Shown piece after piece: positions 9,282 through 16,921 of a DNA stretch of 64,000 bases. Made by a program: the position numbers and the translations under genes. This DNA is from Clostridia bacterium (GTDB taxonomy: Bacteria > Bacillota > Clostridia > Christensenellales > Aristaeellaceae), in NCBI GenBank assembly GCA_017532155.1, contig JAFXJP010000049.1, positions 1 to 64,000 of the forward strand, written 5' to 3'. Positions within the stretch are counted from its first letter, which is position 1, and each line of letters begins with the position of its first letter. The notes under the pieces were generated by a model, which saw only the letters and a program-made list of their open reading frames with translations, had not been told where the DNA came from and ran no database searches.

Positions 9282-10163
9282 ATGCAGGCACTTGGTCTTT
9301 ACCGCGTCAAAAACGATCAGCTTTCCATCAGCGAAATACTGCATCTGATCAAAAAAACGGGCTTTGATTTTATCGCCGCTTCCAGTCCCGCGCAGCTGGA
9401 AGACAATGCGCCAAACGGCTTTATGCAGACCGCCAAACGGCTGAACCTGCCCATTGATAATGTGCATCTGTCCGGCCCGCGCACCAGCACCATCTGGTAT
9501 CCCGGCAGCGAGGGCGATCAGATCGTCGAGCGCTACTGCCGTGAGATCGATATTTCCCTGAACGCCGGCGTCAGGCAGGGCGTGGTGCACGTCACCTGGG
9601 GCCTTGAAACGCCGCCGCTCAACGATCTGGGCGTCGAGCGCCTCAAGCGCATCATTGCTCACGCCGAAAAAACGGGCTTTGTCATCGGCTTTGAAAATTC
9701 CGTCAGCCTGCCGCATTACGAGGCGGTGTTTGACCATATCCAGTCCGAGGCCGTGCGCTTTACCTTCGACTCGGGCCACTGGAATGAATTCTGCCGGGAG
9801 ACAGATATTTACCGCCGCTACAACGAGCTGATGACTATCACGCACCTAAACGACAACGACGGCGTGCACGACATGCATGTGATTCCCTTTGACGGCTGCT
9901 GCGATTTTAAGCTGCTAGCGCCGCACCTCAAGCGCATGGACCGCCTCACCTTCGAGGTATCGGGCCTTGGCACGCGCCGCTATCCGCAGGAAGAAAAGGT
10001 GCTGCACGAAAACATGCAGCGCATGGCCATCTACGGCAATGAAGATTTCCTGAAAATCCGCGGCAGCGAGGTGGAATTGTATACCTGTCTGGATTACGAA
10101 GGATATCTCGATCGCCTGATGCAGGCCGCAAAGAAACTGCGCAAAATGATTGAAGAAGCGTAA
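9282..10163 (+). CDS. sugar phosphate isomerase/epimerase (AP-endonuclease-2-like TIM barrel)
   Basis: A 293-residue protein of the xylose-isomerase-like TIM-barrel superfamily. Conserved metal-site regions are visible: GFENSV, TFDSGHWNEF, ITHLNDNDGVHDMHVIPFDG and FEVSGLG. Such proteins isomerise or epimerise keto-sugars and inositol derivatives. Last gene of the operon (11-nt gap), directly followed by a short hairpin related to a repeat found at 50591-50626 and then by a strong terminator. A role with the FAD oxidoreductases in sugar or polyol conversion is inferred from the operon. Confidence 0.85.
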   Translation: MQALGLYRVKNDQLSISEILHLIKKTGFDFIAASSPAQLEDNAPNGFMQTAKRLNLPIDNVHLSGPRTSTIWYPGSEGDQIVERYCREIDISLNAGVRQGVVHVTWGLETPPLNDLGVERLKRIIAHAEKTGFVIGFENSVSLPHYEAVFDHIQSEAVRFTFDSGHWNEFCRETDIYRRYNELMTITHLNDNDGVHDMHVIPFDGCCDFKLLAPHLKRMDRLTFEVSGLGTRRYPQEEKVLHENMQRMAIYGNEDFLKIRGSEVELYTCLDYEGYLDRLMQAAKKLRKMIEEA

Positions 10164-10199
10164 AGATAACGCCGTCTGCGGACGGCTACACCTCGCAAG
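10161..10199 (+). repeat. short hairpin remnant related to the nested repeat at 50591
   Basis: Directly after the stop codon: GATAAC, hairpin GCCGTC-TGCG-GACGGC (10171-10186), then CTACACCTC. At 50594-50623 the same GATAAC, TGCG loop and CTACACCTC occur, but the stem is GCGCTC/GAGCGC. The flanks are identical and the stem differs compensatorily. Confidence 0.6.
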
Positions 10200-10217
10200 G
10201 CGCGTTAGTTCCATAAT

Positions 10218-10249
10218 AAAAAACAGGACGGAAACCGTCCTGTTTTTTA
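10218..10249. terminator. bidirectional terminator
   Basis: Stem ACAGGACGG-AAA-CCGTCCTGT (10223-10243) flanked by an A-run and a T-run. It lies between the isomerase gene and the convergent DUF6809-like gene. Confidence 0.88.
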
Positions 10250-10528
10250 TTCCGGCTGCACGGGTGCAGTCAGCGCTTCCGTTACGATCTTTGCTCCCAG
10301 GCAAAATCCATCACAAAAGGCCTGCTCGTTTATCAGCGCTATATAATCATTCATCCGGTCACAATAACAACGAAACTGTTCTTTCGCTTCTTCTGTCAGT
10401 TCTTTTGCCAGTTCTTCCGCGTCTTGTTCCAGACAATCAGCAAGCTCTCTGACAGCCGGCTGATCCGCACCCGAATATCTGGCAGGGTCAAGTGTCCCTT
10501 TCCATATCTGCGCAATTGTTTTCGTCAT
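10247..10528 (-). CDS. DUF6809-like small protein
   Basis: A 93-residue, acidic, helical protein of unknown function. The pattern IWKG..DP..Y at the N-terminus, an EELAKELTEEAKEQF helix and AFCDGFCLGAKIVTEAL at the C-terminus match my memory of the DUF6809 family seen in clostridial accessory regions. SD GGAGGAG precedes the ATG. It is divergent from an 79-residue HTH regulator across a promoter region with two matched inverted repeats, so it is probably regulated by that protein. Confidence 0.65.
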   Translation of the reverse strand: MTKTIAQIWKGTLDPARYSGADQPAVRELADCLEQDAEELAKELTEEAKEQFRCYCDRMNDYIALINEQAFCDGFCLGAKIVTEALTAPVQPE

Positions 10529-10544
10529 AAACTCCTCCGCGCTT

Positions 10545-10565
10545 TTGACATTCAGTGAATGTCAA
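10545..10565. promoter_or_regulatory. operator 1 (perfect 21-bp inverted repeat)
   Basis: TTGACATTCA, one central G, then TGAATGTCAA: a perfect inverted repeat. It shares the TTGACA-N9-TGTCAA frame with operator 2 at 10598-10618 and overlaps the -35 region of the HTH gene promoter. Confidence 0.65.
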
Positions 10566-10584
10566 TTGTGTATTCAGCATATCA

Positions 10585-10590
10585 TATAAT
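10585..10590 (+). promoter_or_regulatory. -10 box of HTH gene promoter
   Basis: Perfect TATAAT between the two operators; the -35 (TCAATT, 10562-10567) is weak and overlaps operator 1. On the other strand TTGTCA-N17-TATGCT (within 10575-10603) could drive the DUF6809-like gene. Confidence 0.5.
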
Positions 10591-10597
10591 CCCCATA

Positions 10598-10618
10598 TTG
10601 ACAAGCACAAAATGTCAA
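10598..10618. promoter_or_regulatory. operator 2 (TTGACA-N9-TGTCAA)
   Basis: TTGACA, nine bases, TGTCAA: the same 6-bp half-sites and 21-bp span as operator 1. It lies just upstream of the HTH gene SD and over the minus-strand promoter, the usual place for an autorepressor site. Confidence 0.6.
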
Positions 10619-10633
10619 AAGAGGGTTATAGCT

Positions 10634-10873
10634 ATGTTCATTAACAAAGCCAGTGATGGATGCAATAATCTGTGCGGCAAGAGAATTGCCGCGCTGCGCA
10701 CAAGCAAAAAGCTCTCCCAAAGAGAGCTGGCTGACAAGATGCAGTTAGTCGGCCTGGACATTGACAAAAATGCAATTCAGCGTATCGAATGCGGTAAGCG
10801 CTTTGTAACGGATATTGAGATCCTCGCGTTTGCCAAGGTTTTCGAAATCACGCCGAATGATCTGCTGCTGTAA
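10634..10873 (+). CDS. small XRE-family HTH regulator
   Basis: A 79-residue protein consisting almost entirely of a Cro/CI-type helix-turn-helix: LCGKRIAALRTSKKLSQREL, then IDKNAIQRIECGKRFVTDIE, and FAKVFEITPNDLLL. Start 10634 is chosen from the AGAGGG SD nine nt upstream; the longer ATG start at 10559 lies inside operator 1. Probably an autorepressor acting on the two 21-bp inverted repeats of the divergon. It is followed by a bidirectional terminator. Confidence 0.85.
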   Translation: MFINKASDGCNNLCGKRIAALRTSKKLSQRELADKMQLVGLDIDKNAIQRIECGKRFVTDIEILAFAKVFEITPNDLLL

Positions 10874-10875
10874 TC

Positions 10876-10902
10876 AAAAAGACCGCCCCAGGCGGTCTTT
10901 TG
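10876..10902. terminator. bidirectional terminator
   Basis: AAAAAGACCGCC-CCA-GGCGGTCTTTT: perfect stem with A- and T-runs, between the HTH gene and the convergent deformylase gene. Confidence 0.88.
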
Positions 10903-10905
10903 TCA

Positions 10906-11316
10906 TTATATCAATATCCCGTTGCAGTGATCAATCTCGTGCTGGATGATCTGCGCCGTCCAGCCGGAAAACTGCTGCGACTGCGTTTGCCCAAAGGCAT
11001 TTTCAAAGCGCACGGTGATTTTTTCATAGCGCTTTGTTTTGCGCGTGCCCATCAGCGACAGGCACCCTTCCTCAGCCTCATACTCACCGCTTTTGGCAAT
11101 GATCTCGGGATTCATCATCGTCTTAATCATCCCCGCGTCGTCAAACACAATCACGCGCTTCCGCACGCCGATCATATTAGCCGCCATTCCTACGCATTCC
11201 TTGCGGTGATACACAAGGGTATCCACCAGATCCTGCAGCGTCCTGATATCCGATCGGTCCGCCCGGTCGGATTTCTGCGACAGAAACATGGGATCATGCA
11301 TGATTTCTCTAACCAT
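10906..11316 (-). CDS. def: peptide deformylase, divergent short form
   Basis: A 136-residue protein that would remove the N-formyl group from nascent proteins. Motif II EEGCLS (metal Cys) and motif III QHEIDH (metal His pair and catalytic Glu) are intact. Motif I reads GMAANMIG, so the usual Gln of GxGxAAxQ is Met. Short clostridial homologues share this form, and it is uncertain whether they are active deformylases. Second or third gene of a minus operon behind a histidine phosphatase (9-nt gap). Confidence 0.8.
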   Translation of the reverse strand: MVREIMHDPMFLSQKSDRADRSDIRTLQDLVDTLVYHRKECVGMAANMIGVRKRVIVFDDAGMIKTMMNPEIIAKSGEYEAEEGCLSLMGTRKTKRYEKITVRFENAFGQTQSQQFSGWTAQIIQHEIDHCNGILI

Positions 11317-11325
11317 GCTGCCTCC

Positions 11326-12048
11326 TTAAATATGCACGCGGTAATTGTAGTGTGTGGGCAGATGCTCGCTATAAATATGCGCGTCGTTGGAATAGGTGAG
11401 CATGCGCGGAATGCACACACCCTCGCACTCTGCAAATTCTACCACCGTTACGCCGGTGTGGCTCATATCTGTGCGCTGGGACAATTCGGAATACGAAATA
11501 TCCAGCAGACTGCTGAGAAACAGCCTGCCAAAGCCTGCATGCGCAAAAAGCGCAATCCGGTCAGGATTATTGCGCAGCACGCGATACAGCCCGGCCTCGC
11601 GGTCATGCTCATAGCCCAGCTCCAGCATCCATTCATCCACATGTTTGTCCACACGCTCTACGCCCGCCTTAAACTGATCGCGCCACTGCGCAAGGCCGGG
11701 ATGCTCATACCATTTATCAGTAAGCATGCGGCATTCCTTGCTGGCAAAAATGCGGCGGATGGGCATGTAATCCATCGACCACATGCGTCTTCCCTCTTCA
11801 TCCACCACCAGCATATCCCGATAGGCATGCTTTTCATGGCACCAGTCCATCTGTACGATTTCTTTTTTCAATATTTCAGAAAGCGGCAGCGCCGTCTGAT
11901 AGGCACGGGTGGAGGTGGAAGAATAAATCCTGTCGATACCATGCTGCGCAATGCGGCGGCCGACCGCCTCTGCCTGACGATGTCCCAGCGGCGTCAGGGC
12001 ATCCGGACGATAGGTAGGATCTCCATGGCGCACATAATAAAGAATCAT
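11326..12048 (-). CDS. histidine phosphatase family protein (phosphoglycerate-mutase-like)
   Basis: A 240-residue protein starting MILYYVRHGDPTYR; the RHG motif (residues 7-9) holds the phospho-acceptor His, IYSSTSTRAYQTA has the second Arg region, and FAHAGFGR provides the second catalytic His near residue 180. Substrate unknown. Start 12048 is chosen because it begins directly with the RHG strand, has AGGAAAGG upstream, and its ATG overlaps the TGA of the membrane-protein gene (ATGA), indicating translational coupling; a longer reading frame is not credible. Confidence 0.88.
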   Translation of the reverse strand: MILYYVRHGDPTYRPDALTPLGHRQAEAVGRRIAQHGIDRIYSSTSTRAYQTALPLSEILKKEIVQMDWCHEKHAYRDMLVVDEEGRRMWSMDYMPIRRIFASKECRMLTDKWYEHPGLAQWRDQFKAGVERVDKHVDEWMLELGYEHDREAGLYRVLRNNPDRIALFAHAGFGRLFLSSLLDISYSELSQRTDMSHTGVTVVEFAECEGVCIPRMLTYSNDAHIYSEHLPTHYNYRVHI

Positions 12049-12761
12049 TTTTCCTTTCCTTCTTTCTTTTGCAATTTCTGACAGTATTGCGTACACAGCT
12101 TATCCGTGCAGTTATCGCATTTAAGCGCCACATTGGATCCCCACCAGAAGCGCTCCGGATGAAAAAGCACCGCCGTTTCCCAGGTCAGCCACACCACCAG
12201 CGACATCGCCAGCAGGCTGACAGAATACAGGCTGCCCACATAAATCATGGGCGTAAACATCATCAGATGATCCCAGTTGAAAATACGGCAGGTGGTGCAG
12301 CAGCGGTTTTTCAGCAAAAGCCTGAAGGGACACCAGAACAATACGCAGATCAAATCGCATACATAAAATGTAACAGAAATCATAAACAGCGCGGTATTAT
12401 TCAGTATTCCCGCATGCCACAAAATGCCGATCAACACAATCAGCCCCGCCCAGATCAGCAGAATATTTCCCGCCATGCGGCTGGTGGTCAGCACATAGTT
12501 TTTCAGCGCTGCCGCGCCATCCTTTATTTTTCCGGGAACAAAATACTGTCTGAACAGCTTCTTGGAGCCCAGCGCCAGATTGCGCTTGGCCGGAATCAGC
12601 TGTCCGAGCATATCCGCCATCCAAACGCCCCACAGCAGATGCAGCGGCGAAAACTCCAAGGCAAAAGCGCCCTTTTCCAATACAGAAAAAACGCTTTGAT
12701 CCGTCACGCAGAAATATACGCCCAACGCCCAAATGATGATCCTGCCCGCCAGGCGCATCAT
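12045..12761 (-). CDS. conserved membrane protein with Cys-rich segments
   Basis: A 238-residue hydrophobic protein with about six predicted membrane segments (residues 5-20, 36-52, 98-118, 124-145, 172-190 and flanks). Two cysteine clusters stand out: KNRCCTTCRIFNWDHLMMF near 155-173 and CDNCTDKLCTQYCQK at the C-terminus, which could bind metal or an Fe-S centre. I do not recognise a named family. First gene of an operon with the histidine phosphatase and deformylase; a minus-strand TATAAT lies at 12822-12827. Confidence 0.7.
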   Translation of the reverse strand: MMRLAGRIIIWALGVYFCVTDQSVFSVLEKGAFALEFSPLHLLWGVWMADMLGQLIPAKRNLALGSKKLFRQYFVPGKIKDGAAALKNYVLTTSRMAGNILLIWAGLIVLIGILWHAGILNNTALFMISVTFYVCDLICVLFWCPFRLLLKNRCCTTCRIFNWDHLMMFTPMIYVGSLYSVSLLAMSLVVWLTWETAVLFHPERFWWGSNVALKCDNCTDKLCTQYCQKLQKKEGKEK

Positions 12762-13138
12762 GTAAATCCTTCTTAAGCGCGAAATGTTGCTTCACCCTTC
12801 CTGCATACTCCATATAAAACCATTATATAATATACAGGAAGAAACTCCTTTTTTCAACAATTACAGTTGCAAAATCCTTTTTTCGTTATCGAATAAGCTT
12901 TCCACATTTTTAACCATTTTTTGTTATTTTTATCATCCTTTCATACTTTTTTTATGGAAAAACGAACAAATTCTCTTGATTATCATTATATCATATGGTA
13001 TAATGAGCCCACAAAAATACAGTAAACAAATTTTCTTTCACATGAAATTGTGTATACATTTGTCGAAAACCGCGCTCATTCTTGATCCCTGCGCATGAGT
13101 ATGCGTAGAAATAAATTTTCCATAAAGGAGAAACGACT
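12762..13138. other. A+T-rich divergent intergenic region
   Basis: 377 bp without a gene. The left part holds a minus-strand TATAAT (12822-12827) for the membrane-protein operon. The right part holds the mgl promoter and a 128-nt untranslated leader with a small imperfect hairpin (CTGCGCAT/ATGCGTAG near 13088-13107). The base composition is much richer in A+T than the surrounding genes. No small gene is evident. Confidence 0.6.
12976..13004 (+). promoter_or_regulatory. promoter of mglBAC
   Basis: TTGATT (12976-12981), 17-nt spacer, TATAAT (12999-13004). Predicted start near 13011 leaves a leader of about 128 nt. Confidence 0.75.
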
Positions 13139-14218
13139 ATGAAGAAGTTCCTTGCTCTGGCGCTGGCCCTCATCATGATGCTGGCCGTGTCCGCCCCCGC
13201 CCTCGCCGCTCAGGACGCGTATGTGTTCTGGTACACCTTCGGTGACGTGTATCTCTCTACCGTCCGTGACGCCATGGACGTCGAAATGAAGGAAGAGGGC
13301 CTCAACGCCATCAACCAGGATGCCAACGGCCAGCAGGCCACCCAGACTGACCAAGTCAACACCGCTCTGGTGTCCGGCGCTTCCGCTCTGGTCATCAACG
13401 TGTGCGAATCCGGCTCCATCGGCGTTGCCGAAACCCTGCTGAACGCTGCCAAGGCTTATGATCTGCCCTGCGTGTTCTTCAACCGCGCTCTGTCCACCGA
13501 TGACGCCGAAGTTAAGGCGCTGCTGGATTCTTACGAGAAGACCGTCTTCGTCGGCACCCTGTTTGATCAGGCCGGCAAGATGCAGGGCGACATGATCGGC
13601 CAGTACGTTCTGGACAACTACGATGCCATCGACCTCAACGGCGACGGCGTTATCACCTACGTGATGTTCAAGGGCGACGAAGCCAACCAGGAAGCCATCT
13701 TCCGCACCCAGTACGGCGTGGAAAATGCTGACGCGATCCTGACCGCCGCCGGCAAGCCCGCTCTGAAGTTCTACGACGAAGGCAACGCCTCCAAGTACCT
13801 GGTTGACCTGAACGGCACCTGGTCCAACACCGCTTCCTTCGAGTACATGCAGACCATCCTGGCTCAGTACAACGAAGCCAACGGCAACATGGTTGAGCTG
13901 GTTATCGCCAACAACGACGACATGGCTCTGGGCGCTGTGAACGCTCTGACCGTTGCCGGCTACAACACCGGTGAAGAAGGCGCCAAGGTCATCCCCGTAT
14001 TCGGCGTTGACGCTACTGACGCTGCCAAGGAACTGATCGCCAACGGCCGCATGGTCGGTACCATCAAGCAGGATAACGTAGGTATGGCTGACGCCGTTGC
14101 TCACATCACTGCCAACCTGGTAAACGGCAAGGATAAGTTCGATGCTCTGAACGAGAACTACACCATCGTTGACGGCTGGATGGTTGCCATTCCTTACGCT
14201 GTATACACCGGCGAATAA
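13139..14218 (+). CDS. mglB: galactose/methyl-galactoside ABC importer, substrate-binding protein
   Basis: A 359-residue extracytoplasmic sugar-binding protein. The signal peptide (residues 1 to about 23, ending APALAA) has no lipobox cysteine. The EF-hand-like calcium loop DLNGDGVITY followed by FKGDEANQEA is the hallmark of the glucose/galactose-binding protein, and the hinge-region IANNDDMALGAVNAL is also conserved. Codon use (AAG, GAC, CTG, GGC heavily preferred) suggests high expression. First gene of mglBAC; a GGAGGAG/CTCCTCC hairpin follows it. Exact sugar (galactose, glucose or related) is inferred from the family. Confidence 0.92.
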   Translation: MKKFLALALALIMMLAVSAPALAAQDAYVFWYTFGDVYLSTVRDAMDVEMKEEGLNAINQDANGQQATQTDQVNTALVSGASALVINVCESGSIGVAETLLNAAKAYDLPCVFFNRALSTDDAEVKALLDSYEKTVFVGTLFDQAGKMQGDMIGQYVLDNYDAIDLNGDGVITYVMFKGDEANQEAIFRTQYGVENADAILTAAGKPALKFYDEGNASKYLVDLNGTWSNTASFEYMQTILAQYNEANGNMVELVIANNDDMALGAVNALTVAGYNTGEEGAKVIPVFGVDATDAAKELIANGRMVGTIKQDNVGMADAVAHITANLVNGKDKFDALNENYTIVDGWMVAIPYAVYTGE

Positions 14219-14242
14219 TCGTTTTCAGTAATCCCCATCGGT

Positions 14243-14267
14243 GGAGGAGTTCTCCGTGAGCTCCTCC
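14243..14267 (+). other. intercistronic hairpin between mglB and mglA
   Basis: GGAGGAG / CTCCTCC with an 11-nt loop, followed by a pyrimidine-rich GCTTTCTC. Probably a partial terminator or 3'-end stabiliser letting mglB be made in excess. Confidence 0.55.
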
Positions 14268-14319
14268 GCTTTCTCATACATGAGGCAGCGGGGAATTTTC
14301 ACCGAAAGGAGCCATACGC

Positions 14320-15834
14320 ATGGCAGAGCAAAACATTCTTCTGCGCATGGAAGGCATATGCAAAACCTTTCCCGGCGTTAAGGCGCTGGACAACGCTCAG
14401 CTGACCGTGCGCAAAGGCACCGTGCATGCCCTGATGGGCGAAAACGGCGCCGGTAAGTCCACACTGATGAAGTGCCTTTTCGGCATCTACTCCAAGGATG
14501 CCGGCCATATCTATCTGGATGGCAAGGAAATTAACTTCAAAAACTCCCGCGAAGCGCTTGATAACGGCGTGGCCATGGTGCATCAGGAACTGAACCAGGC
14601 CCTCAAGCGCAACGTTATGGACAACATCTGGCTGGGCCGTTACCCCAAGATGGGTTCCGGCAAGCTGCCCGTCGTCTCTGAAAAGAAGATGTACGACGCC
14701 ACCATGAAGGTGTTTGATGAACTGGGCGTGAAGGTCAATCCCAAGACCGTCATGAGCACCATGCCCGTTTCTCAGCGCCAGATGGTCGAAATCGCCAAGG
14801 CGGTTTCCTTCAACTCCAAGATCATCGTGCTTGACGAGCCTACCTCCTCTCTGACCGAGACCGAAGTTGAGCACCTTTTTGAAATCATCAACATGCTCAG
14901 GGACCGCGGCTGCGGCATCATCTACATCTCCCACAAGATGGAAGAAATCCTGCGCATCTCCGATGACGTCACCATCATGCGCGACGGTCAGTACATTGCC
15001 ACCCGCGCCGCCAAGGACCTGACGATGGATGAGATCATCCGTCTGATGGTAGGCCGCGAGCTGACCAACCGCTTCCCGCCCAAGGATAATGTCGTCTCCA
15101 ACGAAAACATCATGGAAGTACAGGGTATCACAGCCATGTATTCCCACCTCAAGGATGTTTCCTTCTCCCTCAAAAAGGGCGAAATTCTCGGTGTTGCTGG
15201 CCTTGACAGCTCCGGCCGTACCGAGCTGCTGGAGAATATCTTCGGCTATGCCACCAGAAAATCCGGCAAGCTCTTTAAAAACGGCAAGCCTATCGGCAAT
15301 AAAACATCACGCGAATCGATTCAGAACGGCTTTGCCCTGCTCACAGAGGAACGCCGTGCCACGGGTATTTTCGGTATTCTGAATATCCAGGAAAACACGG
15401 TTATCTCCAGCCTGAAGAAGTATCTTAATTACGGCTTCGTCCTCAGCAACAAAAAGATGGCGGAAAAGACCAAGTGGTCCATTGACGCCATGCATATCAA
15501 AACGCCCTCGCAGAAGACCAAGATCCGCTCGCTCTCCGGCGGCAACCAGCAGAAGGTCATCCTTGGCCGCTGGCTGCTGACCCAGCCCGATATTCTGCTG
15601 CTGGATGAACCCACCCGCGGTATCGACGTTGGCGCCAAGTACGAGATCTATCAGCTGATACTGGATCTGGCCAAGCAGGGCAAGTCGGTTATCATGGTAT
15701 CTTCCGAAATGCCCGAACTCCTGGGCGTGTGCAACCGTATCCTCGTCATGTCCGGCGGCCGTCTGGCCGGCGAAGTGAACGCCGATACCGCCACGCAGGA
15801 AGAAATCATGACCCTGGCTGCCAAATACGCATAA
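14320..15834 (+). CDS. mglA: galactose/methyl-galactoside ABC importer, ATP-binding protein
   Basis: A 504-residue protein with two fused ABC domains, as in MglA/RbsA. The N-terminal domain has Walker A GENGAGKST near residues 42-50 and Walker B IIVLDEPTSSL; its signature region (MPVSQRQMVEIAKA) is degenerate. The C-terminal domain has a degenerate Walker A (GLDSSGRTELL) but an intact signature LSGGNQQKV and Walker B LLLDEPTRGIDVG. This asymmetry is normal for the family. It energises sugar uptake at the cytoplasmic face with MglB and MglC. SD AAAGGAG precedes the ATG. Confidence 0.95.
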   Translation: MAEQNILLRMEGICKTFPGVKALDNAQLTVRKGTVHALMGENGAGKSTLMKCLFGIYSKDAGHIYLDGKEINFKNSREALDNGVAMVHQELNQALKRNVMDNIWLGRYPKMGSGKLPVVSEKKMYDATMKVFDELGVKVNPKTVMSTMPVSQRQMVEIAKAVSFNSKIIVLDEPTSSLTETEVEHLFEIINMLRDRGCGIIYISHKMEEILRISDDVTIMRDGQYIATRAAKDLTMDEIIRLMVGRELTNRFPPKDNVVSNENIMEVQGITAMYSHLKDVSFSLKKGEILGVAGLDSSGRTELLENIFGYATRKSGKLFKNGKPIGNKTSRESIQNGFALLTEERRATGIFGILNIQENTVISSLKKYLNYGFVLSNKKMAEKTKWSIDAMHIKTPSQKTKIRSLSGGNQQKVILGRWLLTQPDILLLDEPTRGIDVGAKYEIYQLILDLAKQGKSVIMVSSEMPELLGVCNRILVMSGGRLAGEVNADTATQEEIMTLAAKYA

Positions 15835-15849
15835 GAAGGAGTGACAAGC

Positions 15850-16878
15850 ATGCAAAACTTCAAGGCCCTGAGCAATAAGGACAAAGGCCGCTATATCGCC
15901 AACTGGATGCTGGATCATGCGATGATCATCATCATTATCCTGATGGCCATCTACGTCCAGAGCCAGAAACCCGCTTTCTTTAAGATTCCCTCCCTGGTGA
16001 ACATTCTCTCTCTGACCGCTGTTCGTCTGCCCATGGCGCTGGGCGTTGCCGGCTGTATCATCCTGGCCGGTACCGACTTGTCTGGTGGCCGCGTCGCCGG
16101 TCTGACCGCCTTCATCTCTGCTATTCTTTTGCAGAAGGCCGGCGCTTCGGGCAAGTTCCTGCCCAACCTGACCCCTCCCAACCTGCTGCTGGTCATCCTG
16201 GCTGTCATGGCGATTGGCGCCATCGTCGGTCTGGTCAACGGCTTCTGCATGGGTAAGTTCAAGCTCCATCCCTTCATCGTTACCCTGGCTACGCAGATGA
16301 TCACCTACGGCGTGTATCTGACGGTCTCCGGTTCCAAGCAGATTTCGAGCCTGGACACCAGCTACACCACCAGTTTCGTCACCAAGTCTCTGTTCAAGAT
16401 TGGCCCCACCTCTGTGCCTATGTACGTGCTGCTCGCCATTATTCTGACGGCTATTGTGTGGTTTATCTGGAATAAGACGACCTTTGGCAAGAACATGTTC
16501 GCTGTCGGCTCCAACGAAGAAGCCGCCCGCGTATCCGGCGTTAATGTGCTGCTCACCATCGTCGGCGTATTCATGATGGCCGGCGCGCTGTACGGCTACA
16601 CCGGTTTCGTGGAAGCTGCCCGTCTGGGCGGTTCTACCGCTACGCTGGGTCTGAACTACGAATCCGACGCCATCGCGGCTGTTGTTATCGGCGGCGTATC
16701 CTTCGTCGGTGGTACCGGTAAAATCAGCGGCGTTATCCTGGGTGTGTTCATGATGCAGCTGATCATGTCCGGCATGACCTTCCTGGGCATCTCCGGCAAC
16801 GTTACCTACATCATCAAGGGCGCCGTCATCCTGGTCGCCTGTATCCTGGATATGCGCAAGTACATGGTCAAGAAGTAA
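15850..16878 (+). CDS. mglC: galactose/methyl-galactoside ABC importer, permease
   Basis: A 342-residue permease with about eight to ten membrane segments. GTDLSGGRVAGLTAFISA and the family loop FAVGSNEEAARVSGVNV (coupling helix that contacts the ATPase) mark it as the MglC/RbsC type. Start 15850 is set by SD AAGGAG eight nt upstream; the in-frame GTG at 15841 lies inside that SD. The 15-nt gap to mglA and a strong terminator after the stop close the operon. Confidence 0.94.
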   Translation: MQNFKALSNKDKGRYIANWMLDHAMIIIIILMAIYVQSQKPAFFKIPSLVNILSLTAVRLPMALGVAGCIILAGTDLSGGRVAGLTAFISAILLQKAGASGKFLPNLTPPNLLLVILAVMAIGAIVGLVNGFCMGKFKLHPFIVTLATQMITYGVYLTVSGSKQISSLDTSYTTSFVTKSLFKIGPTSVPMYVLLAIILTAIVWFIWNKTTFGKNMFAVGSNEEAARVSGVNVLLTIVGVFMMAGALYGYTGFVEAARLGGSTATLGLNYESDAIAAVVIGGVSFVGGTGKISGVILGVFMMQLIMSGMTFLGISGNVTYIIKGAVILVACILDMRKYMVKK

Positions 16879-16886
16879 GCGCAAGC

Positions 16887-16919
16887 AAAAAAAGAAGTGC
16901 CGAAAGGCACTTCTTTTTT
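16887..16919. terminator. bidirectional terminator after mglC
   Basis: AAGAAGTGCC-GAAA-GGCACTTCTT with flanking A- and T-runs; also serves the convergent amidohydrolase operon. Confidence 0.9.
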
Positions 16920-16921
16920 GT

